From positions 1 through 64,000 of the forward strand of contig MKTX01000015.1 in assembly GCA_001898465.1 (NCBI GenBank): DNA of 64,000 nucleotides, read 5' to 3'. The position numbers and the translations under genes are program-made. This DNA is from Sphingobacteriales bacterium 39-19 (GTDB taxonomy: Bacteria > Bacteroidota > Bacteroidia > Chitinophagales > Chitinophagaceae). The notes beneath the pieces were generated by a model. That model did no database searches. It had not been told where the DNA came from and worked only from the letters and a program-made list of their open reading frames with translations. Below, piece after piece: positions 52,589 to 61,928 of this stretch. The first letter of the stretch is position 1. Every line of letters begins with the position of its first letter.

Positions 52589-53905
52589 ATGTATCCAAAT
52601 TTATACTACATATTTAAAGATTGGTTTGGGGTTGATTGGGCGCCGTTGAAAATCTTAAATACGTTTGGCCTCATGGTTGCCATTGCTTTTATTGCTGCGG
52701 CTTGGGTAATATCTTCCGAATTGAGGCGCAAAGAAAAACTGGGTTTACTTAAATTCCGGGAAGAAGCGATACGGGTAGGTGAACCCGCATCTGTTACTGA
52801 GCTTCTGATAAATGGATTCATCGGTTTTTTGTTTGGCTACAAACTATTAGGTTTAATATTTAGTAAACCTGCCGAAATAAATCCGCAGGAATATATATTT
52901 TCAGGGGCGGGTAGTATATGGGGAGGTTTATTGGCAGGCATGTTATTGGCTTTTTTAAAATGGTACGAAAAAAACAAACAAAAGCTGCCCCAACCCGAAA
53001 AAAGAATCGTAAGGATTTGGCCTCACGACCGGGTGGGTGATATTGTTATCATTGCTCTTGTTTTTGGCATCCTGGGGGCTAAATTATTTGACAGTATTGA
53101 GCATTTAAGCGATTTTTTAAGTGACCCTATTGGCCAATTGCTTTCACCGAGCGGACTTACTTTTTATGGGGGTTTAATTTTAGCCGCTATTGCCATATGC
53201 TGGTATGCTTACCGCAAAGGCATTACCATTAAGCACCTGGTAGATTCGGCTGCACCAGCTTTAATGATTGCTTATGCCATTGGTAGAATTGGGTGCCAGG
53301 TAGCCGGCGATGGCGACTGGGGAATATTTAATAGCGCTTATGTGAGTGATGAATATGGAAAAGTTAGCGTGGCTGCTCCCGGTGATTATAAAGCAAACCT
53401 TCAAAAAAATGCTGCTTATTTCCTGGAAGGAAAGGCCCTGGATACCGCAAACCGTTTAGTGAGAATTACTGATCGTTCCTGGCCCAGCCTGGATCAAGTA
53501 CCCAATAAAGCGGTAAAAGGCCCCTCTTTTTTACCTAAATGGTTATTTGCCTATACCTATCCTAAAAATGTAAATGCCGATGGCATACTTATTCCCGGCG
53601 ATTATGATGAACATAACCGGGTTTTACCGCAACCCGTTTTCCCTACACCTTTATATGAAACCCTTATTTGTGGAGGAATGTTTATTTTAATGTGGTCCCT
53701 GCGTCGTAAAATAAAACTAGCCTGGGTGATGTTTGGTTTTTATTTAATCCTTAATGGAATTGAACGATTCATGGTAGAAACCATTCGTGTAAATAAATTA
53801 TATGATGTAATGGGCATCCTGCTTTCCCAGGCCGAAATAATTGCCATTTGCCTGGTATTGGCTGGCCTGGGTCTTATTATATATGCCAAAAAATCGAAAT
53901 TATAA
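52589..53905 (+). CDS. lgt: Prolipoprotein diacylglyceryl transferase
   Basis: This 438-residue inner-membrane enzyme attaches diacylglycerol to the Cys of prolipoproteins. It has about seven helices and the family signature in the form YAIGRIGCQVAGDGDWGIF, plus FYGGLILAAIAICWYAYRKG and, near the end, PTPLYETLICGGMFILMWSL and IERFMVETIRVN. It is about 150 residues longer than E. coli Lgt (291), with a periplasmic insertion of about 100 residues between the signature and the PxPLYE motif, and an extended N-terminus. Several lipoproteins in this window would be its substrates. Confidence 0.93.
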   Translation: MYPNLYYIFKDWFGVDWAPLKILNTFGLMVAIAFIAAAWVISSELRRKEKLGLLKFREEAIRVGEPASVTELLINGFIGFLFGYKLLGLIFSKPAEINPQEYIFSGAGSIWGGLLAGMLLAFLKWYEKNKQKLPQPEKRIVRIWPHDRVGDIVIIALVFGILGAKLFDSIEHLSDFLSDPIGQLLSPSGLTFYGGLILAAIAICWYAYRKGITIKHLVDSAAPALMIAYAIGRIGCQVAGDGDWGIFNSAYVSDEYGKVSVAAPGDYKANLQKNAAYFLEGKALDTANRLVRITDRSWPSLDQVPNKAVKGPSFLPKWLFAYTYPKNVNADGILIPGDYDEHNRVLPQPVFPTPLYETLICGGMFILMWSLRRKIKLAWVMFGFYLILNGIERFMVETIRVNKLYDVMGILLSQAEIIAICLVLAGLGLIIYAKKSKL

Positions 53906-54204
53906 AATTTTGAATTTGTTTTAATTATTGATAATCATTGTATTACATCAATCTTTAGCAATCATTCCTGGTTGCTCACCTCTTTTTATTTTTAAAAATT
54001 CCTGCAAAATGGTAACCATTTCTGCTTACCGTTCGTAGTATATTTCACTACCAATTATCATTTTTTTAAACCGTTCATTATTAAACATTGTACTTTGTTA
54101 TGCATAGTACCTACTTTTGTGAAGTAGTAAATATTTAACCCGATTAGCCCGGGTCATTTTTAAAAAACCGGCTTAAAGTACCGGTAAAAAATAAAAGTAT
54201 AGTC
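53906..54204. other. 299-base intergenic region before the TonB-type receptor
   Basis: AT-rich, with no credible gene. It holds a -7 motif (54112-54119) and possible hairpin sequence (ACCGGCTTAAAGTACCGGT near 54167-54186). No binding site for a known regulator was recognised. Confidence 0.45.
54112..54119 (+). promoter_or_regulatory. -7 motif for the TonB-type receptor
   Basis: TACTTTTG fits TAnnTTTG and ends 85 bases before the ATG at 54205, leaving a longer leader than other genes here. Confidence 0.45.
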
Positions 54205-56649
54205 ATGAAAAAACAAATTCTAACTGCAGTATTGGCCATAGGGAGCCTGTGCAGCTTTGCCCAAAATGGGGGCAAAATTTTTGGAAGTATTAAAGATGGG
54301 GGCCAGCAGGCCGTAATTGATGCTTCCAGTGTAAGTTTATTACTTGAAAAAGATTCAAGCCTCGTTAAAACTTCTATTACCGATAAAGAAGGCAAGTTTT
54401 TATTTGAAAACCTGGCCGATGGCAATTACCTGGTTGCCGCAACATCGGTTGGGTATCAAAAAACATTCAGTAAACCGATGCTCATTTCTGAAACTCAAAA
54501 AGAAGAAGATGCAGGGGTATTGCAACTATTGCGAATTCCTAAAGATTTAGCCGCTGTAGTGGTTACTTCAAAACGCCCGTTGATCGAAAGAAAAATTGAT
54601 CGCACCATTGTAAATGTAGATGGCTACATTAGCAATACCGGTAGCACCGCCATGGAAGTATTAGAAAAAGCACCGGGTGTTTCTGTTGATAAAGATGGGA
54701 ACATAAGCCTAAAGGGCAAGCAGGGGGTAATTATTATGATTGATGGGAAGCCCACGTATATGAGCGGGCAGGACCTGGCCAACTATTTAACCAGTATGCC
54801 TTCATCAAATCTTGACCAGCTGGAAATTATGACCAATCCTTCGGCAAAATATGATGCATCCGGTAATTCGGGGATCATTAATATTAAAACAAAAAAATTA
54901 AAACAAAGAGGATTTAATGGCTCATTAAGTAGTTCGTATGGCCAGGCAGCATATCCAAAAATAAGCAACAGCTTAAACCTGAATTATCGCAATGGTAAGT
55001 TCAACAGTTTTGCCAGCATCAATGGCAATTACCGGAAAGGAACGCAAACTTTAGATATTTACCGTGAACTATTGGATAATTCAAAAAATATTGATCGCAT
55101 ATTTACCCAAAGATCAGAGGAAAAAAGAATGCGGCAATATTATGGAATTAAAGCGGGAATGGATTATAACGCAACGGCAAAAACGACCCTGGGCTTTGTA
55201 TTAACTGGTTACTATAACCCTACCGAAGATCCCGGAAACAATACCAGTTATTTTAAAGATGAACATCTTCATGTGGATTCCATGCTCATTGTAAACAGAA
55301 GCGAAAAAGGAAAATGGAAAAATGGAGGCATCAACGTAAACATGCGGCATAAATTTGATAGTACAGGCCGTGAACTTACAGCTGATTTAGATTACCTGAA
55401 ATACAATGCAACCGATAATATGCAACTGCTCAGTAATACCTATTCACCTATGGGCGACCTCTTGAGCCATAGCCTGCTGATTGGAAATTTACCGCAAACC
55501 CTGGATATATTTTCTGCAAAAACAGATTATACACAAACCCTGGCTAAAACCATAAAACTGGAAGCAGGACTTAAAACTTCTTTTGTAAAAACAAATAATA
55601 AAGCACAATACTATAATCGCCTGAACGGCCGGGACGAGGTAGATTATAACCGTACCAATTTTTTCGATTATAAAGAAAACTTAAATGCGGCCTATATAAA
55701 CCTAAGTACCGAAGTAAAGAAATGGGGATTCCAGGCGGGGCTAAGGGTAGAAAATACAAACTACGATGCCCTGCAGTATGGGAATATTACCCAACCCGAT
55801 TCAGCATTTAAAAATTCTTATACTAGTTTATTTCCTACCGTGTATTTGAGTTATAAAATGAATGATAAGAATCAATGGGGTTTCAGCTATGGCCGTAGAA
55901 TAAACCGGCCCGATTATGAAGATTTAAATCCATTTATTCATTACCTGGATCAATATACCTACGATGTTGGTAACCCCTTCTTAAAACCTATGTATGCCGA
56001 TAAGTTTGAAATAAGCCATACCTATAATAACTTTCTTACTACTTCATTGAATTATACAGTAACTAAAAATTTATTCAATGAATCGTTTAGCAGGGATGAT
56101 CAGGCCATTGTTGTACGCAAATCAAATTTTGGAAAATTGCAAAGCGCCAACCTGTCTGTAAGTGCCCAAATACCTGTTCTTAAATGGTGGAAAGCCCAGC
56201 TTTATACAGAAGGCAATTATTATCACCTGCATTCAAAAATTGAAGAAAGAATGGTAAATATTGAAACAACTACCTTTTTAGCAAACCTGGTAAACCAATT
56301 TAGTTTTAAAAAAGGATGGAGTGGTGAGTTGTCAGCATTTGGAAGAACAAAAGCTCCTGAGACTCAAATTATCATCAATCGTTTGGGTGTGATTAATGTA
56401 GCCGTTCAAAAACAGGTTTTAAAAAATAAAGGATCATTTAAATTAGCCGTAACTGATATTACAGGGCCCATGAAAGTAACCGGTAATATTGCTGATTTGG
56501 GAAATGCCCATGCCAGCTTTGTACAACACAGGGATAGCCGGGTAATTACCGTAAGCTTTAATTACCGTTTTGGCAAACCTATGAAAACAGAACGCCGCCG
56601 TACCGGCGCTGCTACCGATGAACAAAACAGGGTAGGAGGAGCCAACTAA
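54205..56649 (+). CDS. TonB-dependent-receptor-like outer-membrane protein (OMP_b-brl_3 type)
   Basis: This 814-residue protein has a signal peptide (MKKQILTAVLAIGSLCSFAQ), a carboxypeptidase-D-regulatory-like domain (about 25-105: GKIFGSIKDGGQQAVIDASS, FENLADGNYLVAATSVGYQK), a plug-like segment (NTGSTAMEVLEKAPGVSVDK, GKQGVIIMIDGKPTYMSGQD) and a large barrel (about 250-800). The family is the TonB-receptor-like 'outer membrane beta-barrel' group; no SusD partner is adjacent, so it is not a polysaccharide utilisation locus. The protein ends in a charged, non-aromatic tail (RRTGAATDEQNRVGGAN) past the last strand, unlike usual barrels. The substrate is unknown. Confidence 0.85.
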   Translation: MKKQILTAVLAIGSLCSFAQNGGKIFGSIKDGGQQAVIDASSVSLLLEKDSSLVKTSITDKEGKFLFENLADGNYLVAATSVGYQKTFSKPMLISETQKEEDAGVLQLLRIPKDLAAVVVTSKRPLIERKIDRTIVNVDGYISNTGSTAMEVLEKAPGVSVDKDGNISLKGKQGVIIMIDGKPTYMSGQDLANYLTSMPSSNLDQLEIMTNPSAKYDASGNSGIINIKTKKLKQRGFNGSLSSSYGQAAYPKISNSLNLNYRNGKFNSFASINGNYRKGTQTLDIYRELLDNSKNIDRIFTQRSEEKRMRQYYGIKAGMDYNATAKTTLGFVLTGYYNPTEDPGNNTSYFKDEHLHVDSMLIVNRSEKGKWKNGGINVNMRHKFDSTGRELTADLDYLKYNATDNMQLLSNTYSPMGDLLSHSLLIGNLPQTLDIFSAKTDYTQTLAKTIKLEAGLKTSFVKTNNKAQYYNRLNGRDEVDYNRTNFFDYKENLNAAYINLSTEVKKWGFQAGLRVENTNYDALQYGNITQPDSAFKNSYTSLFPTVYLSYKMNDKNQWGFSYGRRINRPDYEDLNPFIHYLDQYTYDVGNPFLKPMYADKFEISHTYNNFLTTSLNYTVTKNLFNESFSRDDQAIVVRKSNFGKLQSANLSVSAQIPVLKWWKAQLYTEGNYYHLHSKIEERMVNIETTTFLANLVNQFSFKKGWSGELSAFGRTKAPETQIIINRLGVINVAVQKQVLKNKGSFKLAVTDITGPMKVTGNIADLGNAHASFVQHRDSRVITVSFNYRFGKPMKTERRRTGAATDEQNRVGGAN

Positions 56650-56662
56650 TCAGTACACCAAA

Positions 56663-56691
56663 AACCTCATTTTATATTATAAGATGAGGTT
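56663..56691 (+). terminator. Terminator after the TonB-type receptor
   Basis: AACCTCAT / ATGAGGTT hairpin with a T-run. The T-run ends in the TATCTTTG of the next gene's promoter. Confidence 0.8.
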
Positions 56692-56695
56692 TTTT

Positions 56696-56703
56696 TATCT
56701 TTG
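56696..56703 (+). promoter_or_regulatory. -7 motif for the YajQ gene
   Basis: TATCTTTG fits TAnnTTTG, 15 bases before the ATG, and immediately follows the upstream terminator. Confidence 0.5.
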
Positions 56704-56718
56704 TAAAAAATCAATATT

Positions 56719-57210
56719 ATGGCCTCTTTTGATATGGTGAGTAAAGTTGACCTGCAAACCCTGGATAATGCAATCAATGTAGTGAATAAAGAAATTACCA
56801 ACCGCTTCGATTTTAAAGGCTCGCATGTAGTAATCGACCTGAATAAAAAGGATTTTAAATTGAACCTGGAAGCGGATAGTGAGATGAAACTGAATCAAAT
56901 CATCGATGTATTGATTAGCCGAAGTATGAAACAAGGCCTGGCCGCAGAAATTTATGATTTAAGTAAAGAACCTTATGTAAGTGGCAAAATTACAAAGAAG
57001 GAAATCCCGGTTCGAAATGGCATAAAACAGGAAGATGCCAAAAAGATTGTAAAATTAATAAAGGATAGCGGCCTTAAAGTACAAGTGGCGATAATGGACG
57101 ATATCATACGGATTACAGCTAAAAAAATAGATGATCTGCAAGAAGTTATACAAGCCAGTAAAGGATGGAATACAGGTATTGCCCTGCAATATGTGAATAT
57201 GAAAAGCTAG
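56719..57210 (+). CDS. yajQ: YajQ family nucleotide-binding protein
   Basis: This 163-residue protein has the YajQ signature: MASFDMVSKVDLQTLDNAIN, KEITNRFDFKGSHVVIDLNK, LKDSGLKVQVAIMDD-like KLIKDSGLKVQVAIMDDIIR and VIQASKGWNTGIALQYVNMK. YajQ proteins bind nucleotides, and in Xanthomonas a homologue binds cyclic di-GMP; the role here is not fixed by sequence. Length is standard. It is monocistronic. Confidence 0.95.
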   Translation: MASFDMVSKVDLQTLDNAINVVNKEITNRFDFKGSHVVIDLNKKDFKLNLEADSEMKLNQIIDVLISRSMKQGLAAEIYDLSKEPYVSGKITKKEIPVRNGIKQEDAKKIVKLIKDSGLKVQVAIMDDIIRITAKKIDDLQEVIQASKGWNTGIALQYVNMKS

Positions 57211-57258
57211 GATTTTCAACTAAATTCTCCCGGTAGCTTCAATTAGCTTATTTTGGCT

Positions 57259-57289
57259 TTTGTTACTTTAAAAATTAGAACTATCTTTG
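57259..57289 (+). promoter_or_regulatory. Consensus promoter for rpmE2
   Basis: TTTG (57259-57262), a 19-base spacer and TATCTTTG (57282-57289) is a full match to the Bacteroidota -33/-7 promoter, as expected for a ribosomal-protein gene. The ATG is 51 bases further. Confidence 0.85.
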
Positions 57290-57340
57290 CGCCCTTAAAC
57301 TTAATAATACGGCAAAATCCGTATTAAAATAAATATTAAA

Positions 57341-57598
57341 ATGAAAAAGGAATTACATCCCACCAACTACAGGCCTGTTGTATTTAAAGATATGAGTAAC
57401 GGCCATACTTTCTTAAGCCGCTCTACTGCTGTATCAGGCGAAACAGTAATTTTTGAGGAAGACGGTAAAGAATACCCGGTAATTAAACTGGAAATTTCAA
57501 ATACATCTCACCCCTTTTATACAGGTAAGAATGTATTGGTAGATACTGCCGGACGTATTGATAAGTTTAAAAAACGTTACGAAAAAAGAGCAAAATAA
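57341..57598 (+). CDS. rpmE2: 50S ribosomal protein L31 type B
   Basis: This 85-residue L31 protein belongs to the type that lacks the zinc-binding CxxC motif. KKELHPTNYRPVVFKDMSNG, FLSRSTAVSGETVIFEEDGK and HPFYTGKNVLVDTAGRIDKF are standard. It is single and has the best promoter in the window. Confidence 0.97.
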   Translation: MKKELHPTNYRPVVFKDMSNGHTFLSRSTAVSGETVIFEEDGKEYPVIKLEISNTSHPFYTGKNVLVDTAGRIDKFKKRYEKRAK

Positions 57599-57651
57599 TT
57601 AGTGTAGGTTTGTACTTCACTTAAGTTTGTTTTTCATGGCTATACTTTAAA

Positions 57652-57682
57652 GTCCCTTCGGATTATTCCGGGGGGATTTTTA
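57652..57682 (+). terminator. Probable terminator after rpmE2
   Basis: An imperfect GC-rich hairpin, GTCCCttCGG / CCGggGGGAT, is followed by a T-run, about 55 bases after the rpmE2 stop. Confidence 0.5.
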
Positions 57683-57719
57683 TTAGCACAATTCCCCTCT
57701 TTAATGCCTATATTAGCTT

Positions 57720-58739
57720 ATGCGTATTTTATTAGATGATAGCCTGTGCAGGCGTGCACTTTTTCCATTTACACATACCCGCCATGCGGCTCATATAAGA
57801 ATAGGCATCCTTACCCTGCAGGAAAAGTGGGAAAAATTAGGGGGGCTGCAAGTGTATGTAAATCCCGCTGAAGCTCCTGCAGATGCCATTCACATTTCAG
57901 CCAATATCATTCCCACCTTAGCAAATTATGAAGCAATTTTAAAAAATAACCAGGCTGAAGAGGTCCGCACATTAACGCATCCCTGGCAAATTTTTCAATG
58001 GAATGATTGGGCGATTAAAGAAGATTTTTTAATCTTAACAAAGGGGAGGAAATCGGCAGCAATCAGTACAACCAATCATATCATAAATCCCGGACAGGTT
58101 TTTTTAGAACCCGGTGCAACTGTAGAATATAGTATCATCAATGCAGAAAACGGGCCGGTATATATAGGTGCCCATGCCCGGGTAATGGAGGGTTGCTTAA
58201 TAAGAGGTTCTTTTTCACTTGGTGAAAATGCAGTACTTAAAATGGGAACAAAAATTTACGGGGCTACCACCTTAGGACCCGGCTGTGTGGGCGGTGGAGA
58301 AATAAAGAATTCTGTAATGTTCTCGCATAGTAATAAGGCCCATGAGGGCTACCTGGGGGATAGTGTAATTGGCTCCTGGTGTAACCTGGGCGCAGGAACC
58401 AGTAACAGCAATGTAAAAAATACAGGAGCTGCTGTAAAATATAAAATTGATGCAGGTGCGGATTTTGAATGGGCAGGTAATAAAGCCGGGTTACTAATGG
58501 GCGATTATAGCCGCTGTGCTATTAATACCTCATTTAATACCGGTACAGTAGTGGGCGTATGCTGTAATATTTTTAGCGCAGGAATGCCGGCCGTATATAT
58601 CCCTAATTTTACATGGGATAATCAGCCTTATATATTTGAAAAAGCAATCGCCGATATTTGCAACTGGAAACAGATGAAAGGGGCAGCCATGAGTGAACTG
58701 GAATTACAACAACTTAAACATTTATACGAATCAAAATAA
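57720..58739 (+). CDS. GlmU-like nucleotidyltransferase/acetyltransferase family protein
   Basis: This 339-residue protein has a short N-terminal nucleotidyltransferase-like region (about 1-110) and a C-terminal left-handed beta-helix (about 120-320) with hexapeptide repeats such as VEYSIINAENGPVYIGAHAR and NAVLKMGTKIYGATTLGPGC. The GlmU type of Bacteroidota near tpiA has this plan. The canonical GlmU N-terminal GxGTRMxS loop is absent, so uridylyltransferase activity is doubtful. It may act in sugar-nucleotide or cell-wall precursor metabolism. tpiA starts 7 bases after the stop. Confidence 0.85.
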   Translation: MRILLDDSLCRRALFPFTHTRHAAHIRIGILTLQEKWEKLGGLQVYVNPAEAPADAIHISANIIPTLANYEAILKNNQAEEVRTLTHPWQIFQWNDWAIKEDFLILTKGRKSAAISTTNHIINPGQVFLEPGATVEYSIINAENGPVYIGAHARVMEGCLIRGSFSLGENAVLKMGTKIYGATTLGPGCVGGGEIKNSVMFSHSNKAHEGYLGDSVIGSWCNLGAGTSNSNVKNTGAAVKYKIDAGADFEWAGNKAGLLMGDYSRCAINTSFNTGTVVGVCCNIFSAGMPAVYIPNFTWDNQPYIFEKAIADICNWKQMKGAAMSELELQQLKHLYESK

Positions 58740-58746
58740 AAATAAG

Positions 58747-59517
58747 ATGCGAAAACAAATAGCAGCAGCAAACTGGAAAATGAATTTAACGGCAAGCCAG
58801 GCACAAGAACTGGCAGCAGCATTGGCAACGGGGGTTACTCAGGTACAGCCGGGCCAGCAGGTTATATTGGGGGTTCCTTTTCCGTATTTAGTGTTGGTGC
58901 AAAATAAAGTGGCAGGTAATAAAAATATATTTCTATCTGCTCAAAACTGTGCCGATAAAAAGAATGGCGCTTATACCGGTGAAACCAGTGCAGAAATGCT
59001 GCACAGTATTTCTATTCCCTATGTAATTATAGGCCATAGCGAGCGCAGGGAATATTACCATGAAACACATAGCCAGTTGGCAACCAAGGTGGATTTGGCT
59101 CTGGCACAGGATATACAACCTATCTTTTGCTGTGGCGAACCCTTGCACGTGAGGGAAACAAATACTCAAAATGTATTTGTAGAAAAACAATTAAAGGAAT
59201 CTTTATTTCATTTAAGTGATGCACAAATGAAAAATTTTATTATTGCCTATGAGCCTATTTGGGCTATTGGTACCGGTAAAACGGCCAGTAGCGATCAGGC
59301 CCAGGAAATGCATGCACACATTCGGCAGGTATTGGCATCAAAATACGGAAATGAAACTGCTGAATCGGTTTCCATACTTTACGGAGGAAGTGTAAAAGCG
59401 GCAAATGCAACAGAAATATTTAGTAAGCCCGATGTGGATGGGGGGTTGGTAGGAGGTGCCAGCCTGGTGGCCACTGAATTTATTTCTATTATTGAAAGTT
59501 TAAAACCGGGCTCATAA
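58747..59517 (+). CDS. tpiA: Triosephosphate isomerase
   Basis: This 256-residue enzyme interconverts dihydroxyacetone phosphate and G3P. Evidence is RKQIAAANWKMN with catalytic Asn and Lys, IGHSERREYYHE with the His, AYEPIWAIGTGKTASSDQAQ with the catalytic Glu, and YGGSVKAANATEIFS (phosphate loop). I chose ATG 58747, which gives the family N-terminus; the frame is open to 58693, overlapping the GlmU-like gene. It is part of a unit with GlmU-like and flippase genes. With gap and pgk it covers three glycolytic steps in this window. Confidence 0.97.
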   Translation: MRKQIAAANWKMNLTASQAQELAAALATGVTQVQPGQQVILGVPFPYLVLVQNKVAGNKNIFLSAQNCADKKNGAYTGETSAEMLHSISIPYVIIGHSERREYYHETHSQLATKVDLALAQDIQPIFCCGEPLHVRETNTQNVFVEKQLKESLFHLSDAQMKNFIIAYEPIWAIGTGKTASSDQAQEMHAHIRQVLASKYGNETAESVSILYGGSVKAANATEIFSKPDVDGGLVGGASLVATEFISIIESLKPGS

Positions 59518-59525
59518 AAAAATCT

Positions 59526-60806
59526 ATGAAATTAAAGCAGGCGCTTATACAAAACACGGCATGGAAAGCCGCCAGCCTGGTTTTCACTTTTTTAAATAAC
59601 CTGCTTATTGTACGTTTACTGGGGGTAGAAGAAAGTGGAAAGTTCTTTTATGCAGTAGTGTTTTTAACGCTTCTTATCACCGCATTGCGGCTGGGTATTG
59701 AAAACGGGATTACTTATTTAAGTGGTCGCTACCCCAATAGTACATCGGTATTATTTTATATTTTATTCCCCCTGGCTCTTATCCAGGGGTTTGTTACTTA
59801 TTACCTGCTTCGTTTTGCCCACTTATTTCCCTTGCAATTTCAAACAGGCTGGGCGGTTGTATTTGTAGTAAGCAATATGATGCTGATTTACATCAATGCA
59901 TTTTATCATGCTCAAAAATTATTTAAGCCACTCAATTTAATTGGCGCTTTGTTTACCTGCCTGCAAACTGTTTTCTTTGCCCTCTTTTATTTTAGCCCGC
60001 AGGCAAAATCCATTGACTGGGCTGCCCAAATATTTATTGTGATGTCTCTTGCCTGCCTCACCCAGGTATTGATCCAGGCTGCCTGGTTTTATTTTCGGTA
60101 TCATTATTTTTTTAAACAAGTGAATTTTTCCTGGCCCCTGTTTAAGGGCTTATTTAGTTACTCCGGCTTGAGTTTCATTAGCAGCATTTTGTTTTTTTTA
60201 ATTACCCGTATAGATTTTTATTTTGTAGAAAAATATTGTACTGCTGTAGAAATGGGGAATTATGTACAGGCGGCAAAAATCGGGCAGATGGCTCTCGTGT
60301 TGCCCGGCCTGCTGGGGGGTGTTGTATTTCCTTATGCGATACAGGCGCCACCCAATTTTGTAGAAAAAGTAAGTTATTTATGCCGGGTCATCACGGCGCT
60401 TTTTATCATCTTGTTTATGGCTTTAATTATAACCGGGAGTTTTTTACTCCCCTGGTTACTGGGCCAACAATTTACCCTGGTGTATGCGATTATGCTGGCC
60501 AGTATGCCCGGGATTTTTTGTATGAGCGTGAGTGTGATCCTGCTTTCTTTTTTTGAAGGGAAAAATCAGCAGGGAATTATTTTAATAGCAAACCTGTTTT
60601 GCCTGCTGCTTTTAGTAACAGGCGATGCCTTATTGGTAAAAGAGTATGGTTATATGGCAGCCGCTATTATATTCTCTATGGCAAACTTTGCTGCCATGTT
60701 AGTCTTATCCCTCCGGTTCATGAAAGTTTCTTCGCTTCCTTTATTCAGTTTATTTGCCATTAAAAAAAGTGATTTGGAAGAATTTAAAATGAGCTCAAAT
60801 TTGTAA
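59526..60806 (+). CDS. Oligosaccharide/polysaccharide flippase (Wzx-like)
   Basis: This 426-residue membrane protein has about 12-13 helices of the MATE/MOP exporter type, without signal peptide. ALIQNTAWKAASLVFTFLNN and a Glu near the start of the second helix (RLLGVEESGKFFYAVVFLTL) match Wzx flippases. It would flip lipid-linked sugar units across the inner membrane. No glycosyltransferases are nearby. It starts 8 bases after tpiA and converges with the acyltransferase gene with 2 bases between stops. Confidence 0.85.
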   Translation: MKLKQALIQNTAWKAASLVFTFLNNLLIVRLLGVEESGKFFYAVVFLTLLITALRLGIENGITYLSGRYPNSTSVLFYILFPLALIQGFVTYYLLRFAHLFPLQFQTGWAVVFVVSNMMLIYINAFYHAQKLFKPLNLIGALFTCLQTVFFALFYFSPQAKSIDWAAQIFIVMSLACLTQVLIQAAWFYFRYHYFFKQVNFSWPLFKGLFSYSGLSFISSILFFLITRIDFYFVEKYCTAVEMGNYVQAAKIGQMALVLPGLLGGVVFPYAIQAPPNFVEKVSYLCRVITALFIILFMALIITGSFLLPWLLGQQFTLVYAIMLASMPGIFCMSVSVILLSFFEGKNQQGIILIANLFCLLLLVTGDALLVKEYGYMAAAIIFSMANFAAMLVLSLRFMKVSSLPLFSLFAIKKSDLEEFKMSSNL

Positions 60807-60808
60807 TG

Positions 60809-61912
60809 CTATTTTCTTAATACCTGTTTAAGCCAGTTATTTATGGGATGTTCGTAGAACTTGTAAATAAGTATGGATAATAGATTGAGATAAACAAAGA
60901 GTAATACCGGGTTTTTACTGAAGTATTGAAAAAACCATTCGGTGAAAATACCTACATGCACTAAGTAAAAGATATAAGATGCCCGGCCTAATAAAACAAA
61001 CGCAGGAGACGCTAAAATTCTGGTGACCCCGTTCTTTTCTGACAATAATCCCCGGTATAATACAGCAATTCCTGCTACTGGTAATACCAGGTTGTTGATT
61101 ACAATACCACCGGGAAAATAATCTCCATATACATTACCCGTATGCAAAAGGGAGAGCCCCCATACACAGGCAATGATTCCCAAAATTCCCAGGCTGGTAA
61201 ATCTTGTACCCTTTTTTACAGCGGGTTTATTTTTTTTATACCAAATGGCCAATGCAATTCCTGTAAAAAATTCTATACACCTGCCAAAGAATGTGAAATT
61301 AAAAAGAAAACGATAATCTGTAAAGAATCCATAAGGCAGGCTGTTGGCAGCAAAATGTACAATCATCATTCCCATGCCGATAAAACCCAGGGGTAGGTAT
61401 ATTACATTGTATTTTGATCTTCTGCATAGCCAAAGTATGAAGGGGCACAGAACATAAAAACTTTCTTCTACGGTAAGCGACCAGCTTTGGGCAACAAAAA
61501 AATCATAAAATCCCGCAAAGAATCCTCTTAAAAAACTAAGGGATCCTAAATAATACAACCATCCATTGGGTATAGCCTGATGGGCAAATGCATCTTTGGA
61601 TTGGTAGGCGATAAAATTTATCGTCATCACCAGGAATAATACGGGGTAAATACGGGCAAAACGATTCACCATATAATTATAAAAGTTACGGGAACGGTTC
61701 ATGGCCTGGTCATAATACCGCAAACAAAGCAGGAGGCCGCTCAATACAAAAAAAAGAGTTACACCAATGTGCAGTTCCGAAAAGAAGAGATGAACCCGGT
61801 TACCAAACCTGGCAGCTGTAAAAAAATTATAATGATGGATAAAAACGAAGTAGGCGGCAACAGCCCGGATGCCTGTAAGGGCAGGAATAAAAGAATCGTT
61901 TTTATTTGGCAT
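60809..61912 (-). CDS. Acyltransferase 3 family membrane protein
   Basis: This 367-residue membrane O-acyltransferase (OafA/YrhL/NodX family) has about ten helices. The start FIPALTGIRAVAAYFVFIHH has the conserved catalytic-region His, and the motif VRxxRI-like YMVNRFARIYPVLFLVMTIN follows the second helix. QSWSLTVEESFYVLCPFILW carries the family's W-(S/T)-x-x-x-E. It would acylate a sugar of the envelope or a polysaccharide. It starts 16 bases downstream of the radical SAM gene, so they may form a unit. Confidence 0.9.
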   Translation of the reverse strand: MPNKNDSFIPALTGIRAVAAYFVFIHHYNFFTAARFGNRVHLFFSELHIGVTLFFVLSGLLLCLRYYDQAMNRSRNFYNYMVNRFARIYPVLFLVMTINFIAYQSKDAFAHQAIPNGWLYYLGSLSFLRGFFAGFYDFFVAQSWSLTVEESFYVLCPFILWLCRRSKYNVIYLPLGFIGMGMMIVHFAANSLPYGFFTDYRFLFNFTFFGRCIEFFTGIALAIWYKKNKPAVKKGTRFTSLGILGIIACVWGLSLLHTGNVYGDYFPGGIVINNLVLPVAGIAVLYRGLLSEKNGVTRILASPAFVLLGRASYIFYLVHVGIFTEWFFQYFSKNPVLLFVYLNLLSILIYKFYEHPINNWLKQVLRK

Positions 61913-61928
61913 GTATAAAAATACGGCT

